From: Micromussa lordhowensis
Taxonomy: Eukaryota > Cnidaria > Anthozoa > Scleractinia > Lobophylliidae
Assembly: GCA_964020085.1 (NCBI GenBank)
Contig: OZ026601.1
Location: 4,855,335 to 4,919,334, forward strand
Length of the DNA stretch: 64,000 nt
Direction: 5' to 3'
The translations under genes were made by a program, and so were the position numbers. Below, one piece after another: positions 46,201 through 60,700 of this stretch (the first letter of the stretch is position 1; each line of letters starts with the position of its first letter). The notes beneath the pieces are model-generated. The model was given only the letters and a program-made list of their open reading frames with translations. It had not been told where the DNA came from and did not search any database.

Positions 46201-48378
46201 GATTTTTAGTGTACATCTGTCATGGCTAGGGGTGGTGAATGACGCATTATGCTAGACTTTGCAAGAAGGCGAGACTAGCGTTTTATAAAAAAAAACAAAT
46301 TGATACTTTCTTACTAGATTTCTGGTCCTAAAGTTGTCTGCTTGTGCTAGAATCCAATTTTTTGTTTCACCAAGTCACAAACTGTTATAAGATACAAGTC
46401 AAGAATAAGCTACATTCCAAACAAAATCTCTGTGCAGTTAGCTGTTGAAATTGAAAAAGGCCTTCATTTTAGCATTACTTGTAAGAATTTTCTCAGTTTT
46501 TCTTCGTTGTTCACTTCCCTTCCCAGCTTTCCCCTCCAGATCCACCACTGGCCTATTATATGTGTATGCTTGTGATTGTATTGATTCTTTCAATTTGGGT
46601 TTCTTTTTTAGTGTGAGAGAATAATAGAAGATTATGATGATGACATTATAGCATCCTTTAAGAAGGAACGCAAAGATCCCAAAAGATACATGTGCCGCAC
46701 AACCACTGGTAAGAAATTCTGCATTAACTGTTACGGCAACATGGAACAGTGGAACAGTGGAACTCTTCACTAGTTTACTAATTTTTTTACTCGTTGTATT
46801 TTCGTCTGTCACTAGTTACCCATATTTCCTCAAATAATAGCCCTCCCTTGATTTATCACCTGACACTTAAATAATTGCCCCTTTGACAAAACTATTTGAA
46901 ATAATTGCCTCTCTCAAATAAACCCCTTCCCCCCCTCTTCAGCATTTTCTCTTTCTTTTATCCCCTCCCTCTCAAATTAAAAATTGACATCTTCGGTGAC
47001 CAACAATCTTTCTTTCATCATTCACAACTGAATGGTTGTACAAAAGCACCGATTTCTTTACAGTTTTTTTTCTACGGTAATGTTCTTGTATTTCACTTTT
47101 TCCTTTATTGCTTGGAGCTCTTTATTTAGCACATCTTGTTCCTTGCTCGTAGTGAATAATTCGCTGGAACCACAAGTCCATTTTCGAAAATCCGCTTTCC
47201 AATAACCTCGGCATCACCTTTATTGCTAGCTTCTGCATTCAGGAAGGTGCAAATGAGATAGGATAGTTCAATTGGAACATCAGAGCCGCCACTGCTGTCT
47301 TTTCCATCTATATATGCTTTTGCTTCTTCCTGTGAGAATATATGAAGTAATGGCCTCCCTTTAATAAGAATCTTCTCTCAAATAATCATCCCCTTTCTGT
47401 ACAAAAAAAAGAAATACTCACCCCTGGCTATTATATGTTAACCAATGTATATCATGCTGGAGTGCCTAACACATTGATGATAAAACTCACACAATACCCT
47501 AACACTGCTTATTAGATTACCCGCATCAATTCAGACAATTGGCAGACATCTTTAACTTGTACTGAAGTAGTTGGCTAAATAACTTGACACAAGGTGCTTA
47601 AAGTCGCTCAGTCACAGTATTTTGGGTTATTTTGGCAATCTCGTTCCCAGAGCCCACGTACCTTTTGGTCAGCACCAAGACACGGAGCTCTGGAATAATC
47701 AACAAGCTCGTTCCCAGAGCCCTCGTTTCTTTTGCTTTTAAAATTTGATAACTGCCGTTCTTTCAAAGCCAAATTTCGACTTTCCTAGTCTTTCCAGTGC
47801 GTATTGAATGTCTTTGTGGAACGTATTCACATCGACTTCACCTCTGGACTCCAAATAAACCAAGCCACGCATGCGCTGTGAAACCGGAAGTCCTAAAATC
47901 TTGGTCTCTGGAAATTGATTATTCCAGAGCTCCGTGTCTTGGTGCTGACCAAAAGGCACGTGGGCTCTGGGAACGAGATTGTTATTTTGGCTACATACCT
48001 TCAAATAGTAGTTTACACAAAAGAGATTATAAACCATAAAGGAACAAGGATGATTAAGGATCTCATCCCTCATCGTGTCCTGCAGGACACCTAAGACCAT
48101 GATGGTTAAGGATGGAGAAGATCAACACAGATTACATTGTACAAACAAAGAACTTGAACATTTAGGCTAAACATTTCAAGATGTGCAAACTGCAACATAG
48201 CTCCTTTAACTAGTCACCCCCGCCCCACCACTCCCCCCAGCAATGACACACGCGTCTATTTTCTCTTGTTGCAGGTTTGTGCATTGATGATGATGACGAG
48301 TATGAAGATGATGAGGAGGATGACGCTAACGATGACACCGATACTGATGCTTCAGACACAGATCACGATGAACTTTGA
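43247..48378 (+). CDS. CNPY2: Canopy-2-like ER saposin-fold protein, six exons
   Basis: Canopy proteins are ER-resident saposin-like factors linked to folding and trafficking of receptors. Exons are 43247-43343, 44037-44104, 45120-45167, 45971-46168, 46612-46708 and 48275-48378, phases consistent, 203 residues. A signal peptide covers about residues 1-23. Mature segments match the family: LLCGVCHAIADELQWEISQV, IESFRVDPKGNQ, YARSETHLIEQLDNMCEKMN, YIRTSSRSGE and ACERIIEDYDDDIIASFKKE. The saposin Cys positions are kept. The end is an Asp/Glu-rich stretch of about 25 residues followed by HDEL, an ER retrieval signal. The acidic stretch makes it longer than human CNPY2 (182). Introns 2 and 5 contain inverted-repeat elements. 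Confidence 0.92.
44261..45085. mobile_element. 825-bp long-TIR element in Canopy intron 2
   Basis: AAGTGCCACTATGA (44261-44274) is inverted at 45072-45085. Further matched blocks follow in the same order on both arms: AACGCCGTTTACCGTTTACA versus its mutated partner, ATATGCAAA, and TGATGACATCATACACTCAA with its complement. Arms are therefore about 200 bases, with an unpaired centre. No coding frame. Confidence 0.65.
47126..47377 (-). other. Unrecognised 83-codon open frame inside a dispersed repeat
   Basis: On the minus strand the frame runs from after a TGA to a TAA at 47126 and includes GRPLLHIFSQEEAKAYIDGK, DVPIELSYLICTFLNAEASN and AEVIGKRIFENGLVVPANYS. It has no ATG near its start. A convincing acceptor, TTCTCACAG|GAAGAAGC, lies at 47330, so it may be an internal exon. 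Its amino-acid composition is that of a folded protein, not random sequence. It lies antisense in Canopy intron 5, between ATAATAG / CTCAAATAAT repeat blocks, so a mobile-element origin is likely. The family is unknown to me. Confidence 0.4.
47637..47980. mobile_element. 344-bp MITE with about 66-bp TIRs and exact 11-bp target duplication
   Basis: AATCTCGTTCCCAGAGCCCA starts the element, and its arm of about 66 bases is inverted at the right end with one mismatch. GTTATTTTGGC occurs immediately outside both ends (47626-47636 and 47981-47991). An internal CTCGTTCCCAGAGCCCTCG repeats the terminus at about 47708. It lies in Canopy intron 5. Confidence 0.85.
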
Positions 48379-48506
48379 TCTCAGTTTAAGATAAATTTAA
48401 AATAATTTTGTTTTTTTTTACCTACCAAATACAAAATGCACAAAACAAATCTAGGCAAAATTAAAGCTACTATTTTTGCACTTTTCATTGCAATTTTATA
48501 ATTTAT

Positions 48507-48512
48507 AATAAA
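48507..48512 (+). terminator. Polyadenylation signal of the Canopy gene
   Basis: AATAAA lies 129 bases after the stop codon, the first such hexamer downstream. Cleavage would follow about 15-25 bases later. Confidence 0.55.
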
Positions 48513-48886
48513 TTCCCTGAAGACAACAGTCCACTGTAATACTGTCGGGAATGACTAGAGCCCGATGCACACTTTAGACAGTTTGGGTCAGTAATGTGCT
48601 ATAGTTGCCTTATGTTACAATGTGCCATTGATCGCCCTTACTAAGCTTAAAAATCTATACAGGGTGGAGACTGGTAACTAGCAGAAGCCTGCTTGTTTAG
48701 AAGCATTGTAGCACAGGTTGTTTCCCTAGGGGGGAGGGGAGGGAAGTCACCTGTGAGTAGGACAGGGGGTGCTTGTCAAAACGTTTAGCAGTTAAAAACA
48801 AGGCAGGTTTGGTACATTGTACGCAGTACATTGTACGGTAGTAAGCCAAAAAACGCCAGTGTCAGTTTATGTGTTGCTTAAGAATT

Positions 48887-49015
48887 AATACCTCTTAGGG
48901 GTGTAAAAAATTCAAGCCACGCTCATAAAACAGGGTCTTTATACCTCTTAGGGGTAAAAACAATTCAAGCCATGCCCACAAACAGGGTCTTGGTACCTCT
49001 TGGGGTTATTTTCTA
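48887..49015. repeat. Tandem repeat of about 55 bp, 2.5 units
   Basis: TACCTCTTAGGGGT, AATTCAAGCCA and ACAGGGTCTT recur in that order. The third unit is cut short. From here to 53269 there is no supported gene; the interval holds a SINE, a minisatellite and homopolymer runs. Confidence 0.7.
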
Positions 49016-50196
49016 AGTTTCTAACAAGCACTCCCATCCTTTTATATGGGATTCCCCCAGGGGGTTGTTACCAAATAAAAAAAAAATAAGCTAATACCAA
49101 AAGGATATAATTCCTTGTGAACAAATGGATTCTTTTTAACAAACTAGAGGTTTTTATACATGATTTCATCGCGTTTTTGTGCTCTAAAACACTTCACTGC
49201 CATTCAGGATGTCTTTTGCCTCTGTTAGCTAAGTGGACAGCCCTTCATCACAGGCTGGTGGTCACTTGATTTCTACAGTAGGGTCGCTCGTTACTTGCGA
49301 TCAGGTGCTCTTTTTGCCGAAAAACAGAACGGATAACCGCAGGTTAGGTCGCTCGCGGCCGCAACGCGTTCCTTCCAAAGCTTAAAACTCGGCATGACTT
49401 GGAAGCATCTAAGTGCGCTGGTCGAGTTTTCAATTGTAACTTTAAAAACGTGCGCCTTTTAGTCCTTTTAACACGGTGCTGTCGAAAATGGCACAGAGTT
49501 TTCAATTTTAGTTTGAAGAAAAGTTCCAGTACGTTCTTGTTACTTGATGAAATTCTACGTTTTTTTTAACAAAACGAAGCACGAAGTGACTTTTCATAAC
49601 GCTTCGTGGCATAACTGATACCTTCTCTTGTTGTAAAGTGTCTTGATTATAATTTCAAGTAGTGCGTACAGTATCCTTTGATCCTTAGTCTCGCTATTTT
49701 CAGGGGATCGCTTCGGTCGGGGTGGGTGGGGGGGGGGGGGGGTTCGATCAGTAAGTTTGTTTATAATGACTTCAATGGAGCTGTTCCCATCAAGACAGCT
49801 AAACGTTATTGCAGTCTGAAATAATTGGTAAAAGCAGTTTGGTGAGTAATTTTTATGCAATGGCATGGTGTTATTCTGTTGCCAGCATTTATCAGATTGC
49901 TTATAGTTTCTTCGGTTTTGACATTTCAAGAAACCATTTCAAGTTAATATCGATTTTAAAAGCCATCTAAACGAGAAGACACCTTTGAAGGTGAAACAGC
50001 TAGACTTCTGAGAGCTTTTTTGGTGACAAAAAAAGAGTTACAGAAAAAGTAACTTTTTGAGAGGCGTAAAAGTTACCTCTGTTAATTGTGCAATCTAGAT
50101 CTGTTTTAACAACAAACCGTCTCTTTCAGATATTCACTTGCATTCTTCGCATTTACGGGTATATTACGAACCCACAAGGTGACCAGCTCTCAGTTG

Positions 50197-50330
50197 GCTT
50201 GACAGCTCAGTTGTTAGAGCACTGCGCCGGTATCGCAGAGGTCATGGGCTCGAATCCCGTTCAGGCCCGAGTTTTTTCAGGCTATAATTTCACAACTGCT
50301 TAATTTGTGTGTACAACTGCGATAACAGTC
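50197..50330 (+). mobile_element. tRNA-derived SINE, family C (copy 1)
   Basis: Bases 50197-50268 fold as a tRNA: acceptor GGCTTGA with TCAGGCC, D stem GCTC/GAGC, anticodon stem CTGCG/CGCAG with loop CCGGTAT, and T arm with CTCGAAT. The loop would give anticodon GGT, but C replaces the universal U33. It is followed by a SINE body (TTTTTTCAGGC then CAACTGCTTAATTTG) shared with the copy at 63779. I therefore call it a SINE, not a functional tRNA. Confidence 0.75.
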
Positions 50331-50790
50331 AGGGTAATCTTTACCACCAACTGATCAATAAGACAGTCTTTACCAACAACTGAAAGAGGAATCCTTACCA
50401 CCAACCCATCAATAATAATAACCTTTATCACCAACCATCAAAAAGGGTAATCTTTACCACCAACCCATCAGTAAGGGTGATAGTTACCACCAAGCCATCA
50501 ATAAGGGTGATATTTACCACCAACCCATCAATAAGGGTGATATTTACCACCAACCCATCAATAAGGGTGATATTTACCACCAAGCCATCAATAAGGGTAA
50601 TCTTTGCCACCTATCCATTGACAAGGTAATTTTTACCACCAACCCATTGATAAGATTCTATATATAAGGCTGATCTTTACCACTAAACGATCAATAAGAA
50701 CAATCTTTACCATCAACTCTGATCAATAAGAGTAATCTCACCAACCGATCACCAAGAGAAATCCTTACCATAAACGGATCAACGAGAGTA
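50331..50790. repeat. 30-bp minisatellite
   Basis: The unit is roughly ATCAATAAGGGTGATATTTA followed by CCACCAACCC. About five central copies (50440-50610) are almost identical, and outer units are diverged in sequence and length. The 30-base period keeps a frame open on the minus strand, giving the decapeptide ITLIDGLVVN in series, with no evidence that it is translated. It directly follows the family C SINE. Confidence 0.85.
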
Positions 50791-51396
50791 ACTTTATTAG
50801 AACGCCTGACCTTAGTTTTGCTCAGTGAAGCACCTTAGCGCCAGCTTAGTTCAGCTTGTCAAATGACAGAATTTAGTGCAAGGGATGAAAGATCACATAA
50901 TTAAACTATGCTGCAGAGAGATATTTAAACCATGAATAATCATGATAGTTATGTACTCAACTTTTAATAATTAACTGATAGGGAGTTGTGAAAATAATAA
51001 AGCCTGAAAAAAATCAGGATTGAACGGGATTCTGCAATAGAGGTGCAGTGCTTTACAGACCTCTACCAAGGTGCGCGTAGCTCAGGGAAAGTCTATAGCA
51101 AGTGCGGACTGGATTGTCCGACTTATAAGTCAGTCATTTAAGCAAACACGTCGATCATACAGCTGGCCTTTTAAAACCGACGAAGGCTATAACATCTTCG
51201 GTCGAAACGTCTTATTTATATTGTAAAGTTTGTCCTTAACGTCAGTGTAGACACAACTTTAGATTTATCCTTGCTACGTACATACATACATAAGCTTTAT
51301 TTATACACTGTTTCAATTCATACAAAATATGCTCTTCCATCGAGCCGTGTCTAACTTAAATATAAAAATAACAATTTATAAGTAATCTATCAAGAG

Positions 51397-51680
51397 CGAG
51401 GTTGTCTCATGGTTAGTGCGCTCGACTCCGGAGCGCTTCGGGTTCGAGCCCTGGCCGGGGACATTGTGTTGTGTTCTTGGGCAAGACACTTCACTCTCAC
51501 AGTGCCTCTCTCCACCCAGGTGTATAAATGGGTACCGGCGAGTTTAATGGGGGTAACCCTGCGATGGACTAACATCCCATCCAGGGGGGAGTAGAAATAC
51601 TCCTAGTCATTTCATGCTACTGAAACCGGGATAAGCTCCGGCCTGATGAGCCACTAGGCTCGTATGCAGACTTTACCTAT
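51397..51680 (+). mobile_element. tRNA-derived SINE, family A (copy 3)
   Basis: A full-length copy with head TCATGGTTAGTGCGCTCGAC and end CTCGTATGCAGACTTTACC. Probable target duplication: TATCAAGAGCG just before and TATCACGAGCG just after. It lies upstream of the glycoside hydrolase gene. Confidence 0.85.
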
Positions 51681-53242
51681 CACGAGCGCTATTTATACTA
51701 ATACAACTTATACAACTTATACTAATGTTAATACTGATACTGATAGCGATAACAATGCTAATACTAAGTAAAACTACTTATCAAATTTATAATAAGAAAC
51801 GCTATTAAGTTCTAAGTAAAAAACATTATTAAGATTGTAAATGCTAAATTACTGATGAAAGAAGGTATTGGACTGTGCAGGGTCTCTATACATTTCAGGG
51901 AAACAGTGCATCTATAGCCTATAGAGCGGGAACGGAGGATGTGGAGCAAGAGGAGGGGAGGGGGGGAAGGTCTGCTTGATTGACTTCCCATGTTTATAAT
52001 ACAAAAGACTGCTTACCATTTCTTCGACACGCTACAATTCTAGCAATCCAATAAACACAATGGTTATCTTCTAGTTTGATGCGAATTGCAATCCTGATTG
52101 AAATCGTTGTTATATATATTTTGTTATCAGACGGTTGAATCCGCTCTATCATGCACATGTGCAAATCATCACTACTGCAGCGTTATTCAGTTTCTTGCCC
52201 TCACTATGGGAATCAAAATATGTCTACTTCAGTCTAACAGTTTAACTCCGCCATTGCCTGGTCCCAGGCGCAGGATGCGAGAGGAGGAGACTTGTGCGCA
52301 GGGCTGCTCATTGACTCTGCCATGTAAAAACAGCCCATGCTACAGAAACCTCACGGCCTTATGAGCCACTTAAGCACGAAGAAGATTATGTATGTGTCAG
52401 TCTCACTCTGTAATACTTACATGGACAGTTGTCATGACAGATCGAGTGAACTTTTCCAGCTGTAATGTGATGAGTTTCTTAGGGGTCTAGATGGCTGTTG
52501 ACGGACCCGTCAAACAAAAGACTTTCTGACAGTCAGTTGATTTATTTTCATAGTGCAATGCCCGATTAGTTCTTTACTCTTAGCGCATGATAGATTAACA
52601 TTATTTATATTAGTTACGGCTTGTAATTTCGTTGACGGAATTGACCCTTCAACACAAACAACTTTTTTTATACATTTATTTCAATATTGGCCATGTAGCA
52701 AAAATTTGTTCAGGGGTCTTCTGAAAAGAGCACCTCTATACTTTTAGTCTATAACCCAGCAGCCAAACGTCAGAAACGTCCGTACATTTGCCGACATTGT
52801 AGAAGTCAATGATATTTTCGCTATTTTGACTCTCAAAATTAGCGACTGCTATTTCCAGCCGTGCCTATAGATTTACTTTACTGAGTCAATACCTAAGTTG
52901 GGAAAGAAATTAAAACATAAAACAAAGCAAAACAAAACGTAGGTATTTAGTCGACCTTTACCAACCTTCAAACAAAGAAACTGTCAGAACTATTTTGATA
53001 TGAGGTCTGATGTTCTCTGAACTGCAACCTAATATTCATTCTTCGTTCTCAGTGGTTGATCCATGAGTGCGACTAGAAGTTTATTTGCAAGTTTTACCTC
53101 ACAGCCATTTCCATGACAAAAGAGGTTTTACTGTTTAGTTTTCGGGTGTGAAAATACTCTTTTCTGGCTGCAAGCTCGGAGAACTCAACATTAAGAGCCC
53201 GGTTAACCCCCGTAGCTGTAGTTTTAGCATTACGTGCGGTGA

Positions 53243-55560
<2,318 letters not shown>

Positions 55561-57727
55561 ATGGGTCTCTCGTTGATCATATTTCAGTTATATTTTCAGT
55601 TCAAAATAGAAGGTTTCTTATTTCGACGCATTAGTCACTGGAATTAAGTTCGGGCTTGCACTCTCGGATGTAGAACGCCTCGAATAATCACAAATTGACA
55701 GGATCGTTTTCTTGTGCGATTATTTTGACATCAACACCGTGGTTGTTTTGGTTGTTAGTTGTCCCTTGACACGTTGCAATGTGTATTCCTACGGACGAGT
55801 TGTTGTTCTTGTTCAGGTGTTCTTTAATGTGATTATGTACAAATCGTGTATAGATCGGTGGATAGATGGATAAAGATACAGTAGTATGTTATGTATCACT
55901 GGATCAATCTCGATCCCAGGCTCTCTCTCCTTTTCCCAGGGAGGCAAAATCGAGGTTGTCACTGGATGAACAGTGGCTTGGCCAATCAGATTCTTCTCAA
56001 ATCGATAGCTGCACAAAACCAGCACGAGCTGTCGACGTAATGAAGAAAAAGAACGTGAAATAGAATTCTCAAAAATTTTGAAACCACTCGGCCTGCGGCC
56101 TCATGATTTCAAATGTTTTCTCTCGATTGGAAAGCTGATGAAACTCTCGCACTTGTTTTTGAAATAGTGCTAGGCATTCACGCATGAAGTATGTCCCTAT
56201 ATTTTGGTCATAGAAACTTCCTTTTTCTCGCTCTTTTATTCATGGAAGTTTGGCAGAACTCGTAAAAGCTGTGGAAACACTTCCCGGCCTGTGTTCCCAC
56301 AGCAGTTGGCGTTTCTATAACGCTTTATAGAAGTCGAATCATTCTCACATTTTGGCTCATTGGCTCTTACTTATGACCTATTGGAGGACAAACGCATAGA
56401 TGAAGTCACCATTATTTTTTTATTTATTATGTAGAATAAGTAGATTCCATGTTGCCCTGGGTCTTGTCAGTAATAAGTCACAGAAGACGTCAAAATGTGG
56501 TAAGAACATCAGTGACACACTCGGCTAATGGCCCGTGTACCATGTTTTTGTCCACACCACATTTTCACGTTAGCAGTGATCAATTACTAAACAGGCCTAA
56601 GGCAACATGGAATGCATTTATTAAATATAAATATCTGGATTTATGAATACAGTGTTAAAGAAATCAAGCGTTTTCATAAATTCAGTCATATATCGGCACA
56701 GAATGTCCCAAATGATCAGGAAATAGCCTAGTTTGGCTCCAGATTCTCCAGAAGGATCGACAGGAATTCGACACGCTCATTTTTCGGCCTTTTCCGGGTC
56801 ATCCAGTCCTGTTCCATTGTGAGATACGTCTGGATTTATGAAAACAGTGTTAAAGAAGTCAAGCGCTTTTACTCGCCAGACACTCCAAAGTAGACGAAAT
56901 AAAAATTGAAAGGAATGTCAGTCTTTTTCTCCTCCACTCTCTTATCTTCCTTTTCTTGTTCTCCTCTCCTATTTTGTTTTCATAGCTTGGAGTGCTTTTA
57001 AGGCCTTTCGGAGTTTTGAATTCAAAGTGCATATGGCTGTTTTGGTGCGAAGTCTTAACAAGGTTTTCACAAGTTCAATCACAAATGTATAATTATTGCT
57101 GAATATCATAAAGTAGATCGGATCATCTGCAGCATATACTTTGTTAATTTCAATTTTTACTGTCCACTTCTTAATCTTCATTTTATTTTGATTATTTATA
57201 GTACAAAAATAATCGTGGAAATTTTAGATAAATAGAGGGCGTTATTATTCATTTGTCGCATGATAACATATTTTCTTTTCGTTTACATTAAAATACAATA
57301 TAAAATACTCTTTAAAAAAATATTAATAAAATTATTTAGGTTTAAAAAATACGCGTAATGAAATAGTACGTGCTTGGTACAAATTGTTAACTCTCCAATT
57401 TCAGAGTGATATAGCGTCTAATATATACTTACATTGTCATAAGATGCAAGACCCTAAATGGAACACAAAAGGCATCCTAAAAAGGGCGCACTTTAGGTGC
57501 GGTAAGAGAACTACAATTTAGGTCTCACAAGGGGTACCAGTGTAAGAGCGATAAGAGGTAAACAATTATTGCAAGAGCGACTGGATGGACAAAAGTAAGG
57601 TTCACTAGAGGTACAAAATTAGGGGTAAATAGAAGGGCAAAGATTACGGTGGCTTTAGATATACACAATAAAGGGTCCGTTTTATAAAAGAGCAAAACCT
57701 TCCATTTACCCAACGCCTATTTTGTCA
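55561..57727. other. Spacer between GH1 and the polycystin-like gene
   Basis: No gene seen. Near 56225-56335 there is a hairpin-like repeat related to the one at 10975 (GGAAGTTTGG, CTGTGGAAACAC). A 43-base direct repeat occurs at 56634 and 56829. Sequence from 57180 to 57360 is very AT-rich. Confidence 0.5.
56634..56871. repeat. Direct repeat, 43-bp units 195 bp apart
   Basis: TCTGGATTTATGAATACAGT begins the first unit and TCTGGATTTATGAAAACAGT the second. Both continue GTTAAAGAARTCAAGCGYTTT, with four mismatches in total. Confidence 0.75.
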
Positions 57728-60700
57728 TTAAGCTAGTCTATCTTTGTCGCCGGGCGTGGAAGTTTCCGGCGAGTCGTCATTAATTATTTCAGTTCCAAGT
57801 GTTCTATTCATAATTATATCACCCAGGAGTCCTTTCACGGGTGAATCTGGGACGTGGGGGTCTGGGCATGTAAGTATGCCCCACGTTGGCGAGTTCGACC
57901 TAGAGTCGTCCAGAACAAGGCGATCTGTACTTCTAAGAAGACCTCGCTCTGAAGTTGACGGTTTAGCACGGGGGTCTGGGTCTCGAAGCACACTTCGTTC
58001 CAAAGGTGACGGGGCTAGGTCCCAAGCAGGCTGCGCGCGTGACCCGCCAGCTGCGTTGAGCCCAGAGTCTTTTCCATGAGCCATCCGGTGTGGAGGAGGA
58101 GGATCAGGTGCCAATGCGAAAGCTTCGTGGCCAGGATATACCACAGAGCTTCGAAAGAGCCGTTTGGTTCTGCGTAGATGCGATTTCTTCGTCTTTCTCC
58201 TCAACTCTTGATCGGGCATGCCACCAGTTGCTGTCTCTGTGGAGCTTCCGCCAGTTGTGGTGCCAGGGCGTAGGACCGACGCCTCATGACCCCGTCGCGG
58301 ATGGGTACGCGCCGCGCCGTACATAGTCTTTGGTCTGATTGGCTCTTTGTCAGGATCAGGGCGCTTAAGAAGTAAATGGCTAGAACAGGAGGAAAGATCC
58401 TGGCTACAAACTCCATCTGACGTAAATGAACCACCAAAGCCTGCTTTTCCAGGTAAGCATTCGTCACGCAAGATACCGTCACGTACGACACTTGCATGCA
58501 CGGCACCATCACGCATATCGCCAACATGCCAGACACCATCACGCAAGACGCCACCACGGAGCTCGCCATCACGCAAGACACCGTCACGCAAGCCACCAGA
58601 ACGCAAATCATCATCGCCCAAACCAAACGATCGATGATTCCCAATACCAGGTGTGAGACCTCTCTCTCCGTAATCCGTAGAAAGACCGTTGTTCCTATCC
58701 ATCTCGTAACAGCTGGAAGACGAAGGATCTTCAAGTTTCCCAGCCTTCTCACCGTGGTACACGGCCATGTCAAGGGAGCTACAACTACCCAGAGTAAACC
58801 TCACAGGCCTGGGGCTAGCGTGGTGTCCAGGGACCGACGGCCACTCAGACGGGTCATAGAAGCCTGGGCACGGGTGGTATTTGCTATAGTAGTCAGAAAG
58901 GTCTTGAGAACTGGAACTAGACAATTGCCATTTTGCAGCAGAGGTGTTGCTGTGGTCACTGTCGTATCCAGTGCTGCTCACTGGTGACGTCGGCTCTGTT
59001 TGGTACAGGTATTCCACATCCTCTTCTTTCTCCGAAAATGACAGCAAGTCATCTGAACTAGAACGATCGTTGAACAATTTCGAACCCATGAGGTTATCCA
59101 TACGCACTGACAACTCCTCAAGCTGATCCTGGACTTCATCCAGCACATGCTCCTGAAATAGCACAGACATCACGTTAGATCAGATGGTTTTACCTCAAGT
59201 TTTCAAGTTCGTCGTTTATAATCCGTGCCGATCTTTGATTTAATATTACCTCTTTGGTGTTTTTCTATCCTATCTATTTTCAGGTTTCCTTCAATTTCAA
59301 GATAATGTTTTGTTCGTGCCCAAAATAACTCAAAATATCGTGACTGAGCTCCGTGGCCCAGACGTTCGTTCGGTCGTTCGTTCGGTCGTTCGTTCGGTCG
59401 GTCGTTTGTTCGGTCGGTCGGTCGGTCGTTCGTTCGTTCAGTCGGCCCGTCCGTTCGCTCTATCGGTCGATCCTCCGTTCATTTCTTGGTTCGTTGGTTG
59501 GTTCATCCCTCCATCTGTCCGTCCGTCCGTCCAAAATAGCAACCCTTACCATAGGGAAAGGAGCGTCGTTCTCGTACGCTTCCAATTCCTCGTCTTCAGA
59601 CTCGTCCTCATCTTCGTCTTCATCCGATGTGGAATCTCGTCTTTCCCTTCTCTGGGTCTTTTCTCTCAGCGACTGTAACCTGTTAAACACAGCCACGTAC
59701 GATTTTCAGTAAGGTGAAATCCGCTGGCATACAGAATGTAAGCTATATAGACTACAAAGCACAGTTCCCGGTTTACAACCTTTCGCTACAAAAGTAACAG
59801 CAAGGGGAATAAGAGCAAATTCAGTTTCTCCCCGAAAAGAGTTTTTCTCCATAATGAAACCACCGAGAAACTTCCAGCGTGCTCTTTGGGCTTTACGTGA
59901 CAACTCAGGTCACCCTGTGACCCAGCCATACAAAAGCCGACCTTTATTTTATAAAGAAATTCTCGTACAAATCTCTTAACTAGTTCATCTCCCGTTTGTT
60001 GTAGTTTCAAGCTGTCTGCTGAAAGCCTTTACCAATTTTTTCAGTGAATGGGTAAAAATGGTGAGGTCTGCACATGCGCCAAGTGGCCCATCAGGCCGGC
60101 GCTTATCTCCAGTGTCTGTAGCATGAAGCAACTAGGAGTATTCCTATTCCCCCCTGGATGGGATGTTAGTCCATCGCTGGGTTACCCCCCCAGCATTAAA
60201 TTCACCGGTACCAATTTATAAACCTGGGTGGAGAGAGGCACTGTGAGAGGAAAGTGTCTTGCCCAAGAACACAACACAATGTCCCTGGCCAGGGCTCGAA
60301 CCCGGACCGCTCGATCCGAAGGCGAGCGCGCTAACCATGAGGCCACCGCACCGTGAATGCTTACGACTAAATGTAGTTTGCTGCTAATGATGAAATAGTA
60401 GAAATGTGTACTCTCTAAATATGTATATTTAACAAATTGACGTCAGTTTTTCATGCGTCTGTCCTGTTATTGATCATGAATTTCGTCATAACATTGTCAA
60501 AGTAGCTGTGGCGATAGCCGAGTGGATCCGCAGACCACTTTGACAATGTTATGAAGAAATTCATTATCAATAACAGGACAGATGAGTGAAAAACCGCCGT
60601 CAATTTGTTTTTTACAATAATAAATCATCAAATTGTCCGCTCTCGGCGCTTGGTGCGTCATAAATTCCTGTGTCTCTCCGCTTATTGACAATGAAAATAA

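Noticed and set aside
50197..50268. Functional tRNA-Thr(GGT) gene
   Set aside because: It has C at position 33 and continues into a SINE body shared with 63779. Thr anticodon GGT is also not normally used in eukaryotic nuclear genomes.
50331..50790. Possible CRISPR array (regular 30-bp repeats)
   Set aside because: The units are directly abutting with no unique spacers, the genome is eukaryotic, and there are no cas genes. It is a minisatellite.
58201..58987. Overlapping frames on both strands in the last polycystin-like exon
   Set aside because: They are shadows of a GC-rich repeat-bearing coding exon. The spliced minus-strand frame has the phase-matched upstream exons.
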